In this document: positions 33,001 through 39,777 of the stretch, piece by piece
Layout: every line of letters starts with the position of its first letter
How positions within the stretch are numbered: the first letter of the stretch is position 1
Assembly (NCBI GenBank): GCA_009776955.1
Contig: WRMW01000013.1
Span: 1-53,611 of the forward strand
Reading direction: 5' to 3'
DNA: 53,611 bases
DNA from: Clostridiales bacterium
GTDB taxonomy: Bacteria; Bacillota; Clostridia; Peptostreptococcales; Anaerovoracaceae
Program-made: the position numbers and the translations under genes
The notes under the pieces: model-generated
Seen by the model: the letters and a program-made list of their open reading frames with translations, nothing else
What the model was told of the DNA's origin: nothing
Databases searched by the model: none

Positions 33001-33952
33001 TGCACGCGTTGACTTCCTCGGATTCGTCGAGGTCGGGGAGCAGGCCTCGGCGTTTCATGGCCTTGGCGCCGATGGTGGCCACGTCCATTAATGTAATTGG
33101 TCGTGACAAGGGTGCCTCGTCGCCGTAGACTTCGTGGCGGAGGGTCATGTACTCGTCGAAAGCCTCCTTGACCAAGGCTGGAAACGCCCCTTCGCCGAAG
33201 CTGATATCCGTAAGATGCGTGTTGAACGTCGTATGACGGCAGTGGTCGGACCAGTAAGTGTCGATGGCTCGAAGCTCAGTAACGGTGGGCTCACGCCCTT
33301 CATCGCCAAAGTACGATTGGACGAAGCGTAAATCGTCCTCGGACATGGCAAAGTTCATGTCTGCTGCGAGGGCTTGCAGGGCGGGGGTGTCCATGGTGCG
33401 GAAGTCGCTGATGGTGGGGATGGTAATCGGCGGTGCCTCCGCCTCGGGATGGTCACCGCCGACCGCCCCCACAGATACTTCGCGGGTATCCACGGGGTTG
33501 ATGATGTATTTTTTAATGCGGGCTTTGTCGACGGCGGTCAAATCGCTTTCGATGATGATGTATTTGGCGGTGCGAACCGTCGGGTGCGGGCTATTGACGG
33601 ACGCCGCCCCCTCGTCTCCGCTGCTGTCCTCTGCCGCGAGCAGGCGTATGCACAGCTCCGCAGAATCCGCGCGTTGGTCGAACTGCCCTGGCAGATATTC
33701 CATGCCAAAGACGAACGCCCCATCTGCCCCCAGCAATTCCGAACCAAGAACCTCATCCTTGTCACCATCACAAAACACCGACACCACAGCCCTCTCAAAC
33801 AATTCTTCGGTTATTCCATCCACATCGTACCTATCGACGATGCGAACCCTGCCGAGCCCCGTAAGCCCCAGTTTCTCCCGAAGCTCGCGCCCCAAGCCCT
33901 GCGCCTCTGCGTCAAACCCCTGCTTTTTCTCAACAAATACCCGCTTCACCAT
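30050..33952 (-). CDS. purL: Phosphoribosylformylglycinamidine synthase, single-chain clostridial type
   Basis: 1300 aa, combining synthetase and glutaminase halves as in the clostridial/bifidobacterial single-chain form. It converts FGAR to FGAM. The synthetase half is intact: DYWSDHCRHTTFN-type motif, KNETHNHPTEIEPLGGAST, and GGxTGRDGVGGATGSS. The C-terminal GATase1-like half (from PTAFIPILPG) is degenerate: where PurQ-type domains have GxCNGF, this has GVGSGF (1140-1145), so the nucleophilic Cys is Gly1142; the usual HGEGRF is TNEGCI, while GHPER (His1271, Glu1273) is kept. An insertion rich in Arg/Glu (GAYSNVREEAHARSNAEMRK) lies between the halves and contains a palindrome. AAGGATAGG precedes the ATG. 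Confidence 0.96.
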   Translation of the reverse strand: MVKRVFVEKKQGFDAEAQGLGRELREKLGLTGLGRVRIVDRYDVDGITEELFERAVVSVFCDGDKDEVLGSELLGADGAFVFGMEYLPGQFDQRADSAELCIRLLAAEDSSGDEGAASVNSPHPTVRTAKYIIIESDLTAVDKARIKKYIINPVDTREVSVGAVGGDHPEAEAPPITIPTISDFRTMDTPALQALAADMNFAMSEDDLRFVQSYFGDEGREPTVTELRAIDTYWSDHCRHTTFNTHLTDISFGEGAFPALVKEAFDEYMTLRHEVYGDEAPLSRPITLMDVATIGAKAMKRRGLLPDLDESEEVNACSIKVKAEIIPEPDAAPATEDWLVMFKNETHNHPTEIEPLGGASTCLGGAIRDPLSGRAYVYQAMRITGSADPRTPIEDTLPGKLPQYQITRTAAKGYSSYGNQIGVAAGFLDEIYDESYVAKRMELGAVIAAAPAANVVRKEPVTGDVILMVGGRTGRDGVGGATGSSKEQTEESVQKAGAEVQKGNPPLERNIQRLFRRGEAARLIKRCNDFGAGGISVAIGELAPSIDVNLDKVPTKYDGMDGTDLALSESQERMAVVIAAENAAEFIAYAAEENLETAQVAEVTDTGRFRIYWRGEAILDLARDFLDSNGVPQKRTAVVCGRMFDNNNLAIGTSGQGASCVSLADLNVASLRGLAEQFDSTAGAYTLLMPLGGVNQLTPALGMAAKLPIISGDTNTSSLMAYGYDPEIAKTSPFHSAMYAVLDSYTKICAMGGDPERIWLSFQEYFPKLGSDPERWGLPLMALLGALKAQMALDAPAIGGKDSMSGTFHDIDVVPTLVSFATCAADARHTTSPEFKRSGSHIALLECPRDEKSVPDFEAAKRNMKRVHELICEGKILAASTIPQGGVFAAVAKMAFGNGIGAEIYAGECGQATEAAVCPPSALTSEAYGSLLLEIDSADDPEALFTGLACRIIGKTNDSGSLTIGTVTTPLADLLEIWEAPLAEVFPTVSASEGIILSGGDFFAGQGAPSVGDGAYSNVREEAHARSNAEMRKKNAAKPTAFIPILPGTHGDTDARRAFERAGADVRTHTLLTTDPAALKTSIKQLADEIKNAQILVLPGGITGGDVDGSARLTTIIMQNPYVAEALAELIENKDGLILGVGSGFRTLLNLGLLPYGKIGNAPVTPTITLASLPHHVSRIARVRVASTLSPWLANAQVGDIHSLPISTNEGCITADPAILEALATSGQIATQYAEATETSTRLATNAPAPQTAAIEGLTSPDGRIFGRIGHPERNAPGLYMNVPGDYDDGIFASAVAYFR
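30850..30945. repeat. Palindromic insertion between PurL domains
   Basis: The DNA encoding the interdomain insertion carries GCGTAC-ATTTGA-GTACGC (30893-30910), a perfect 6-bp inverted repeat, flanked on one side by CCGCATCTCTGCGTTGCTCCT, which is closely matched near the start of purN (14535-14553). It looks like a dispersed palindromic element that has become coding sequence. Confidence 0.55.
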
Positions 33953-34003
33953 ATTGTTCGCCTATCCTTTTCCCACATCATGCATTACACATATAACTAT
34001 TAT

Positions 34004-34345
34004 TTATTCTGCCGCTTCACTTTTGTCAAAAGTAGCCTGTGCGATTTCAAGCAAATCGTCCAAGATATCGGAAGGGATTTCCTCGATAAATTCGTGGTTT
34101 CTTGCCTTTATATCCACAGTGCGAAGCTGATCCCCAAGAACCTTTCCCTGCGTTCTTGTTCTGTCATCCAAATCGACATAAAGCGAAAATCGCCGGTCCG
34201 TTGTCGAAATGGGGAAAACAACGCGAAAATCCGATATTTTGTTGTAATCGTCGTTCGATACCACGACCGCAGGCCGCTTCCCCTGTTGCTCGCGTCCTTT
34301 TGTCGGGTTGAAAGAGATTGAAATAATGTCGCCCTGCTTTATCAC
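34004..34345 (-). CDS. mazF: MazF/PemK-family mRNA interferase toxin
   Basis: 113 aa. Starts with the MazF signature GDIISISFNPTKGREQQGKRPAVVVS (G-D near 5, RPAVVVS near 23-30) and continues with FPISTT and LDDR...GKVLGDQLRTVD, which place the conserved Arg and Thr of the cleavage site. It cuts single-stranded mRNA. The start overlaps the antitoxin stop by 4 bases, so expression is coupled. Confidence 0.95.
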   Translation of the reverse strand: MIKQGDIISISFNPTKGREQQGKRPAVVVSNDDYNKISDFRVVFPISTTDRRFSLYVDLDDRTRTQGKVLGDQLRTVDIKARNHEFIEEIPSDILDDLLEIAQATFDKSEAAE

Positions 34346-34578
34346 GGCAAGACCTCTTCCCCGACATCAGGGCCGAAATCCACAAGCAGAGCGGGGTGTT
34401 CCGTGTCCGCTGATGACTGTAAAAGCTCGGCCATCGACCGCCTTTTTTTCAGCGGGGAAATCTGAATTACGTTGTCTTTGACTGTGAGTTCGACTTTTTG
34501 CCCTTTTTCTATAAAAGGTATAGTCTTTGGTATCCTTATAGCGAGGTTGTTGCCCCACACTCCTACCGTCTGGACCAT
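34342..34578 (-). CDS. mazE: MazE-like AbrB-fold antitoxin
   Basis: 78 aa. The N-terminal WGNNLAIRIPKTI segment is the AbrB/MazE swapped-hairpin DNA-binding fold (typical WGNSLAVRIP). The C-terminal part is acidic (DTEHPALLVDFGPDVGEE) and would wrap the MazF dimer. Upstream, GAGAAGGAGGGG lies close to the ATG. Confidence 0.92.
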   Translation of the reverse strand: MVQTVGVWGNNLAIRIPKTIPFIEKGQKVELTVKDNVIQISPLKKRRSMAELLQSSADTEHPALLVDFGPDVGEEVLP

Positions 34579-34674
34579 AATGTGCCCCTCCTTCTCGAGA
34601 ATATCCTTAGAATATCCCAGAAAGAGGGGTTTGTCAAATCTCGTTTTTCTGGTCGTTGCCGCTCTATATACGCC

Positions 34675-35214
34675 CTACAAATGATACCCCGTGTGCTCCA
34701 CGGATATGCCCTCTGCCGTCAGCCTTTCGAGCATCATTTTGTGGCCGGGGTATGTGGCGGCGATAAGGAGCAATCTCTTTGGGCCGGCGTAGACGCTCAG
34801 CCTCAGCCCCTCGGACTTTGCGTGCGTAATGTCGCCAAACTCTATCACCCAGCTTTTTCGGAACAGGGCGCGGTAGGCTATGCGGTTTTTGTAGACGCTG
34901 ACCCGCCAATAGACGAAGTCCGCGATGATGAACACGCCTGCCGCCAGGAACACGAATATGATGGGCAGGATCGAGTAGTCGATTTCCTCGCCGCCACCGC
35001 CAAGCAGCATCGCGAACAGAAGAAACCCGAACACGGCGATAATCGCTACGCCCAGAAAGGCGGGTATCTTGTTCCGCCTGACGACGAATGTGTCGGACGT
35101 CATGCCTTTCTCCTGCCTGCGAGCCCACAGCAGAAGCACCGCGATCAACGCGATCAGGATCGCGAGGTTTATTATTAATGCTGTAATGATTTCCACACCC
35201 ATGGTTTCATTCAT
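34675..35214 (-). CDS. Membrane protein with C-terminal PH-like domain
   Basis: 179 aa with an N-terminal membrane span (about 9-30), two more spans (about 52-72 and 82-104) and a C-terminal soluble region (WRVSVYKNRIAYRALFRKSWVIEFGDITHAK...) with the strand pattern of bacterial PH-like domains. No closer family assigned. It begins 4 bases after the 517-aa repeat protein and is the last gene of that cassette, so it may anchor or sense the repeat proteins; this is inference. Confidence 0.65.
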   Translation of the reverse strand: MNETMGVEIITALIINLAILIALIAVLLLWARRQEKGMTSDTFVVRRNKIPAFLGVAIIAVFGFLLFAMLLGGGGEEIDYSILPIIFVFLAAGVFIIADFVYWRVSVYKNRIAYRALFRKSWVIEFGDITHAKSEGLRLSVYAGPKRLLLIAATYPGHKMMLERLTAEGISVEHTGYHL

Positions 35215-35218
35215 GGCT

Positions 35219-36772
35219 TTACCTCCTTTGCCCCAAATGCTTGCGGTGCAGCGCGAATGTAACGGCTGCCGCCATTATTGCCAATACAATCCATAGCCAC
35301 ATCATGTTTGAGGCATAAGGCTGCACGGGGTCTGCGCCGCCGCCGCTTGTGTTGTCATATGGTTCTGGCGGGTGGGCGACTATCACGGAAAAAACCCCGT
35401 ATTCTGTGTCGTCGATTGTAGATGTGCCCCGGACTTCCAACACTTTTGCTGTTTCGTCCTCAGCGATGTGGAGGGTTCCGTGCTCGTCTATCGTTGTTCC
35501 GCTGGAGCCGCCTATCACTGTCCACGCCACTCCTTGCGCAGGGCTGTCCGTCCCGCTTACAATGGCGCGAAGCGGCAGGCTTTCGCCTCTGCCTGCTATG
35601 TCCGTTTCGGACATCACGGTTATGGCTGACTGTATCGGCCTATATATGACCGTGGCTGTAACATCGTTCGCAGGCATTTTGAATTTCACTGCGTAGGGCC
35701 AGCCGATTCCGTCGGGTCCGTATATCCAGTCGTACTCCACAGGAGGGCTGAACTCCCATTCTGCGAACGCCTGCCCTTCGGGAAGGCGATTCACAGCGAT
35801 TGTTGCGGACTGGCCTAGTGTATAATTGCCGCTGCCACTGCCCCCAGTGACGGTCAATCTGTGTAGCCCTTGCCCGTAAAGCGGCACAGCCTTTACATTG
35901 CTCGCTGGCATTATAAAGCTCGCCGTGTCGCTGTTGGCACCCGTGCCGCCGGTAAAAACAACATCAGGGACAATAGACCATCTGCCGAACTGCAGCCCTT
36001 CTTCTTTCTGCTGGATGGCTGTTATTGTGACTTCTTCGCCAAACGCATATTTGCCGCCGCCCGTGCTGTCGGCATCGGCTACGTCCAGCGTATAGTATAC
36101 GGGTTCATAAGTTGCGGTCGCCGTGACATCGCTTGCAGGCATGATGAACGTCGCCGCTCTGTCGGTCGCGCTCGCGTCGCCCGAAAACATCACATCGGGG
36201 CTGATCTCCCACTCTTTGAATCTCTGCCCTTCCAGCTCGGCATTGGCGTAAATCGATACGGCCCAGCCAACCGGGCATTCATCGGGGCCTGTGCCGCCGT
36301 TTATGGTCAAGACATATACTGCCTTTTCTGGCTCGGGTATGGGTTCGTAGATTGCGGTCGCCGTGGCGTCGCTGTCAGGCATGATGAACGTCGCCACTAT
36401 ATCGGTCGTGCTCGTGCCATTCAAAAACGTCACATCGGGGCTGATTTCCCACTCTTTGAACCTCTGCCCTTCCGGCTTGGCATTGGCGTAAATCGATACG
36501 GCCCAGCCAACCGGGCATTCATCGGGGCCTGTGCCGCCGTTTATGGTCACCTTGCGATATTCGGGGCTGCTTAAGGCATTGTCGTCGAACATCGTGCCGA
36601 TAAGCCGCTCCCCTACGGCATGGGAAGCCATTGCCGCGAATACCACGCATACAACGGTCGCAACCGCCGCAATCGCTATATGCCACTTCTTGACGGTGAC
36701 GGTGTTTGCCGCGCCTGCGTCCGCCGCGTTTGCTTTCGTGCTTGCGGCTTTGTCTTTTTCGTTTGCATCCAT
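35219..36772 (-). CDS. Membrane-anchored surface protein with InlB-type/Big repeats
   Basis: 517 aa. A charged cytoplasmic N-terminus (about 1-28) with a membrane span (31-50) precedes four extracellular modules of about 80 residues. These are built on strands like KVTINGGTGPDECPVGWAVS, FKEWEISPDV and ATFIMP(A/D)SD(V/A)TATAxYEP, the pattern of divergent InlB B-repeats (bacterial repeat domain). A Big-2/Ig-like module follows (ITVMSETDIAGRGESLPLRAI), then a second span (about 487-507). The first two modules are nearly identical at the DNA level with a 240-base period. AAGGGG precedes the ATG. It shares its N-terminus with the 163-aa gene upstream. Confidence 0.75.
   Translation of the reverse strand: MDANEKDKAASTKANAADAGAANTVTVKKWHIAIAAVATVVCVVFAAMASHAVGERLIGTMFDDNALSSPEYRKVTINGGTGPDECPVGWAVSIYANAKPEGQRFKEWEISPDVTFLNGTSTTDIVATFIMPDSDATATAIYEPIPEPEKAVYVLTINGGTGPDECPVGWAVSIYANAELEGQRFKEWEISPDVMFSGDASATDRAATFIMPASDVTATATYEPVYYTLDVADADSTGGGKYAFGEEVTITAIQQKEEGLQFGRWSIVPDVVFTGGTGANSDTASFIMPASNVKAVPLYGQGLHRLTVTGGSGSGNYTLGQSATIAVNRLPEGQAFAEWEFSPPVEYDWIYGPDGIGWPYAVKFKMPANDVTATVIYRPIQSAITVMSETDIAGRGESLPLRAIVSGTDSPAQGVAWTVIGGSSGTTIDEHGTLHIAEDETAKVLEVRGTSTIDDTEYGVFSVIVAHPPEPYDNTSGGGADPVQPYASNMMWLWIVLAIMAAAVTFALHRKHLGQRR
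36111..36549 (-). repeat. 240-bp tandem coding repeat
   Basis: Units at about 36111-36309 and 36351-36549 are offset by exactly 240 bases (80 codons). The last 69 bases (36241-36309 and 36481-36549) are identical, pointing to recent duplication or gene conversion. Confidence 0.9.
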
Positions 36773-36824
36773 TTCCGCTTTCCCCTTTTTCTTGTTTCGC
36801 TGTCGGCCTGCCGCTACTGCGGCT

Positions 36825-36968
36825 TTAGTTGCCGGCCTTTGCCACGCTGGCCGTCACTGCTGTGGTTCTCGTTGCCGGCTCCCCTGTCAGCGCCAAAACC
36901 AGCAAGAACCCGAATATGGCGATTATCGCCGTGCCTATTATCATTGCACAAAGAATTTCCATAGTCAT
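36825..36968 (-). CDS. Small single-span membrane protein (47 aa)
   Basis: A short frame reads MTMEILCAMIIGTAIIAIFG and continues through one hydrophobic helix to a Thr/Ala-rich hydrophilic tail (47 aa, or 45 aa from the second ATG at 36962). The first ATG overlaps the TGA stop of the preceding gene by one base (TGATG), which implies translational coupling. No family recognised. It sits between the two related repeat proteins and would be missed by a length cut-off. Confidence 0.5.
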   Translation of the reverse strand: MTMEILCAMIIGTAIIAIFGFLLVLALTGEPATRTTAVTASVAKAGN

Positions 36969-37459
36969 CAGTCCTCGTAGACGAGCATTATTGTCAAATC
37001 GTGTGCGGGCATTTTAACCATCACACTATGATTTTCTTTATCGAAATCCGACATCTTTTTGTTTATGCTATTGAGGCTGAAGTGCCACTTGGGTTTCAAG
37101 TGTTCAAGATTAGGGTTGGGGTCAGAATAGAGGAATAACGTATTACCAGCTTGAAAAAAGCCTTCTCTTATCATACGACCGCTGATATATCCATCGATGA
37201 CAGTAACTTTATAATAGGTTCCGTCGCTTTCTCCAGGTGCCCCTACCTCGCCCTCGTCGAACATGGTGCCCAGCAAACCCCCTGCGTTCGGGGAGGCCAC
37301 CATCACCACCACAAGCACCACACATACGACCAATGCGGTCACTATCGTGCCAAATTGCCACTTCTTGACGGTGACGGTGTTTGCCGCAGGCGTGCCCTGC
37401 GTTTCGTCTCCTACGCCTGCGTCCGTGCCCGCAACCTTGTCTTTTTCGTTTACATCCAT
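36968..37459 (-). CDS. Short paralogue of the repeat surface protein
   Basis: 163 aa. Its N-terminus (MDVNEKDK...ANTVTVKKWQ, then a membrane span ending in a GTMFDEGE motif) parallels the 517-aa protein (MDANEKDK...ANTVTVKKWH, span, GTMFDDN). Only one repeat-like module follows (YYKVTVIDGYISG...SVMVKMPAHDLTIMLVYED), and there is no second membrane span. It looks like a minimal or reduced family member whose role is unknown. The next small gene starts on its stop codon. Confidence 0.7.
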   Translation of the reverse strand: MDVNEKDKVAGTDAGVGDETQGTPAANTVTVKKWQFGTIVTALVVCVVLVVVMVASPNAGGLLGTMFDEGEVGAPGESDGTYYKVTVIDGYISGRMIREGFFQAGNTLFLYSDPNPNLEHLKPKWHFSLNSINKKMSDFDKENHSVMVKMPAHDLTIMLVYED

Positions 37460-37564
37460 CCCTATTCCCCTCGTTTCTTGATTTTGCTATGGTGAGGGGC
37501 GGCGAAGGGCGAATATCCGCCCTGAGCCGCCCCTTCTGCACTCCATTTGCTGCTTATGGTGCGA

Positions 37565-37864
37565 TTACTCCACCATAATGGCGCCCAAGTCAAGCGCACC
37601 GCTGCCGATCAAGCTCATCATGCCGACCACGAACAATACGCTTATCACTATGGCTATGATCCCGATAATCGTGACCACCTTGCCCATGGTCTTTCCTGCC
37701 TTCGCCTTGCCGTCCGTGGGGTCTGCGGCGTAGGCCTTCTTGCCCTTCACCCAAGCGACGATGCCGAGCACCAAGCCGACTATCGCCACAAACGGGGCAC
37801 CAATGCCAGTAAAGCTAAACGCACAAAGCGCCAACGCGATTATGCCTATTACCAATGCTACCAT
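37565..37864 (-). CDS. DUF4190-like small membrane protein
   Basis: 99 aa from ATG 37864, preceded by GGAGGTG; the frame extends 12 codons upstream. Two membrane segments (VALVIGIIALALCAFSFTG-AIVGLVLGIVAWV and VVTIIGIIAIVISVLFVVGMM) flank a short charged loop (KGKKAYAADPTDGKAKAGK), the typical two-span DUF4190 layout. Function unknown. It is upstream of the repeat-protein cassette on the same strand but 105 bases away, so co-transcription is uncertain. Confidence 0.7.
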   Translation of the reverse strand: MVALVIGIIALALCAFSFTGIGAPFVAIVGLVLGIVAWVKGKKAYAADPTDGKAKAGKTMGKVVTIIGIIAIVISVLFVVGMMSLIGSGALDLGAIMVE

Positions 37865-38081
37865 GCTGATTTCACCTCCCTCCTGCCACGCCCCAAACAA
37901 ACCGGACGCAACTATTTTTTATATAGAACAAGCAATAACAATTGCATAGTGGAACATAGCACAAAAAAGCAGCTTTTCCGCTCGTTCAACAAAATTTAAT
38001 CGAGAGGGGCGGGGCGATTTGCCCTTGACGCGAACACAGGTTCTTGATACAATTACTTGTATATGGAAAGGTTATTCTGCA

Positions 38082-39083
38082 ATGGCTGATGCAAGCATCA
38101 TAATATATAGAACCACAGACGGATTGACGAAGATTGACGTGCGCATGGAAGGTGATTCGCTCTGGCTCACCCAAGCACAGATGGCAGAGCTTTTTCAGAC
38201 ATCAAAGCAAAATATAAGCCTGCACATCAAAAATATCTTCAATGAAAGCGAACTTGACCCGTCAGCAACTGTCAAGGAATACTTGACAGTTCAGCACGAG
38301 GGCACACGTGATGTCGAACGTCGTGTCAAATACCACGACCTTGACCTTGTTCTTGCAGTCGGTTACCGCATAAAATCCTCGCGGGGCACACAGTTTCGGC
38401 AATGGGCGACCGACATTTTGCATGAATATCTGCAAAAGGGCTTCGCGATGAACGACGACTTCCTTAAAAACATGGGTGGGGGTGTTTATTGGAAAGAGCT
38501 TCTGGACCGCATCCGCGATATCCGTGCGAGCGAAAAGGTGATGTATCGCCAAATTCTCGATTTGTATGCGACCAGCTTGGACTACGATGCCACAATGCCT
38601 GAAACGTTGGAGTTTTTCAAGATTGTGCAGAACAAACTGCATTATGCTGTAAGCGGACATACGGCAAGCGAATTGATTTTTGACCGTGCCAACGCCGAAT
38701 TGCCATTTATGGGGCTGACAACATTCAAGGGCGCTCGTCCTCAAAAAAGCGAAGTGACTGTCGCAAAGAATTACCTGAGCGAGAAGGAGTTGTTCGCTCT
38801 GCGCCGGATGGTCAACGCCTTTTTTGACATGGCGGAAATGAAGGCTGAAACGCAAGAGCCCATGTATATGCGCGACTGGCTTGAAACGCTCGACAAATTC
38901 TCACGCGATTTCGGTGTGGGCGTATTGATGGATGCGGGGCGCGTCAGCCACATTGAAGCGGCGGAAAAGGCCATAGGCGAATACGCAGCCTATCGCGCAC
39001 AGCTCCCCGACGAATTGACAGAAGTGGAAAAGGCGTACCTTGAAACATTGCGTGAAATGCAAAAGAAGTTGAGCTCGGCGTAA
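38082..39083 (+). CDS. RhuM-family protein
   Basis: 333 aa from ATG 38082 (MADASIIIYRTTDG), with GGAAAGG 11 bases upstream; the frame opens at 38019. The N-terminal part (LWLTQAQMAELFQTSKQNISLHIKNIF) is a DNA-binding-like helix-turn-helix, followed by RRVKYHDLDLVLAVGYRIKSSRGTQFRQWA, the hallmark of RhuM (COG3943). The C-terminal half is helical. RhuM genes are widespread near defence and mobile loci; the biochemical role is not established. It stands alone, facing the response-regulator gene with 13 bases between the stops. Confidence 0.9.
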   Translation: MADASIIIYRTTDGLTKIDVRMEGDSLWLTQAQMAELFQTSKQNISLHIKNIFNESELDPSATVKEYLTVQHEGTRDVERRVKYHDLDLVLAVGYRIKSSRGTQFRQWATDILHEYLQKGFAMNDDFLKNMGGGVYWKELLDRIRDIRASEKVMYRQILDLYATSLDYDATMPETLEFFKIVQNKLHYAVSGHTASELIFDRANAELPFMGLTTFKGARPQKSEVTVAKNYLSEKELFALRRMVNAFFDMAEMKAETQEPMYMRDWLETLDKFSRDFGVGVLMDAGRVSHIEAAEKAIGEYAAYRAQLPDELTEVEKAYLETLREMQKKLSSA

Positions 39084-39096
39084 AATGCCCCCCCCC

Positions 39097-39777
39097 TCAG
39101 TCCATACGCAAACTATAATACTTCCGCTGCTCTGTAACGATATAAAACGACGAGTCCTCCAGCTTTTTCCGCAGCGACGAGATATGCACCGCCACGGTCC
39201 GCACGTCGACCGCCGCCTCAAGCCAGACCAGGGCATACAATTCATCGGCCGTGAAAAGCTGCCCTATCCCGCGTACGAGCGCGAGCATCAGGTCGAACTC
39301 CTTGGGCTTCAGCCTCATGTCCCTGCCATCGAGGAGCATCACGCGCCTGCCGCAGTCCACCGTCAGCGGCCCGACGCCAAACACCTCCGGCGCCGACCGT
39401 TCGATCCTGACCCTCCGCAAAAGCGCCATGATTCGGGCAAGCAGGGCATCGAAGCTGTACGGCTTGGTCATGTACTCGTCCCCGCCGGCCTTCAGCGCGT
39501 CAACGAGGGCGGCGTCCTCGTCCAGGCAGGTCAGGAACAGGACGGGTATGTCGTGCCGCTTGCGTATTTCGGCGCAGAAATCCACGCCCGACCCGTCGGG
39601 CAGCATAATGTCAAGCACAATCAAGTCCACCTGTTCGGATTGTAGAATAATTTCGCCATCCGTCAGGGTAGCGGCTGCGTGGACGGCGTACCCCTCAGTT
39701 TCCAGATACTCCTTGTTGGATTCCCGTATTTTTGCGTTGTCCTCAATCAGCAGTATTGTGTTCATAATTGTGTTCAT
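39097..39777 (-). CDS. OmpR/PhoB-family response regulator
   Basis: 226 aa. Receiver domain (7-118) with phosphoacceptor Asp56 in IVLDIMLPDGSG, acidic pair in LLIEDN, and Lys of MTKPYS. The winged-helix output domain is seen in LLDGRDMRLKPKEFDLMLALV and VRTVAVHISSLRKKLE. It would bind DNA after phosphorylation by the adjoining kinase, whose stop codon overlaps its start by 4 bases. The target genes are not evident here. Confidence 0.94.
   Translation of the reverse strand: MNTIMNTILLIEDNAKIRESNKEYLETEGYAVHAAATLTDGEIILQSEQVDLIVLDIMLPDGSGVDFCAEIRKRHDIPVLFLTCLDEDAALVDALKAGGDEYMTKPYSFDALLARIMALLRRVRIERSAPEVFGVGPLTVDCGRRVMLLDGRDMRLKPKEFDLMLALVRGIGQLFTADELYALVWLEAAVDVRTVAVHISSLRKKLEDSSFYIVTEQRKYYSLRMD

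Noticed and set aside
36111..36549. 240-bp repeat as a mobile element or assembly duplication
   Set aside because: The units are in frame, match the domain period of the encoded protein and differ at many positions in their first halves.
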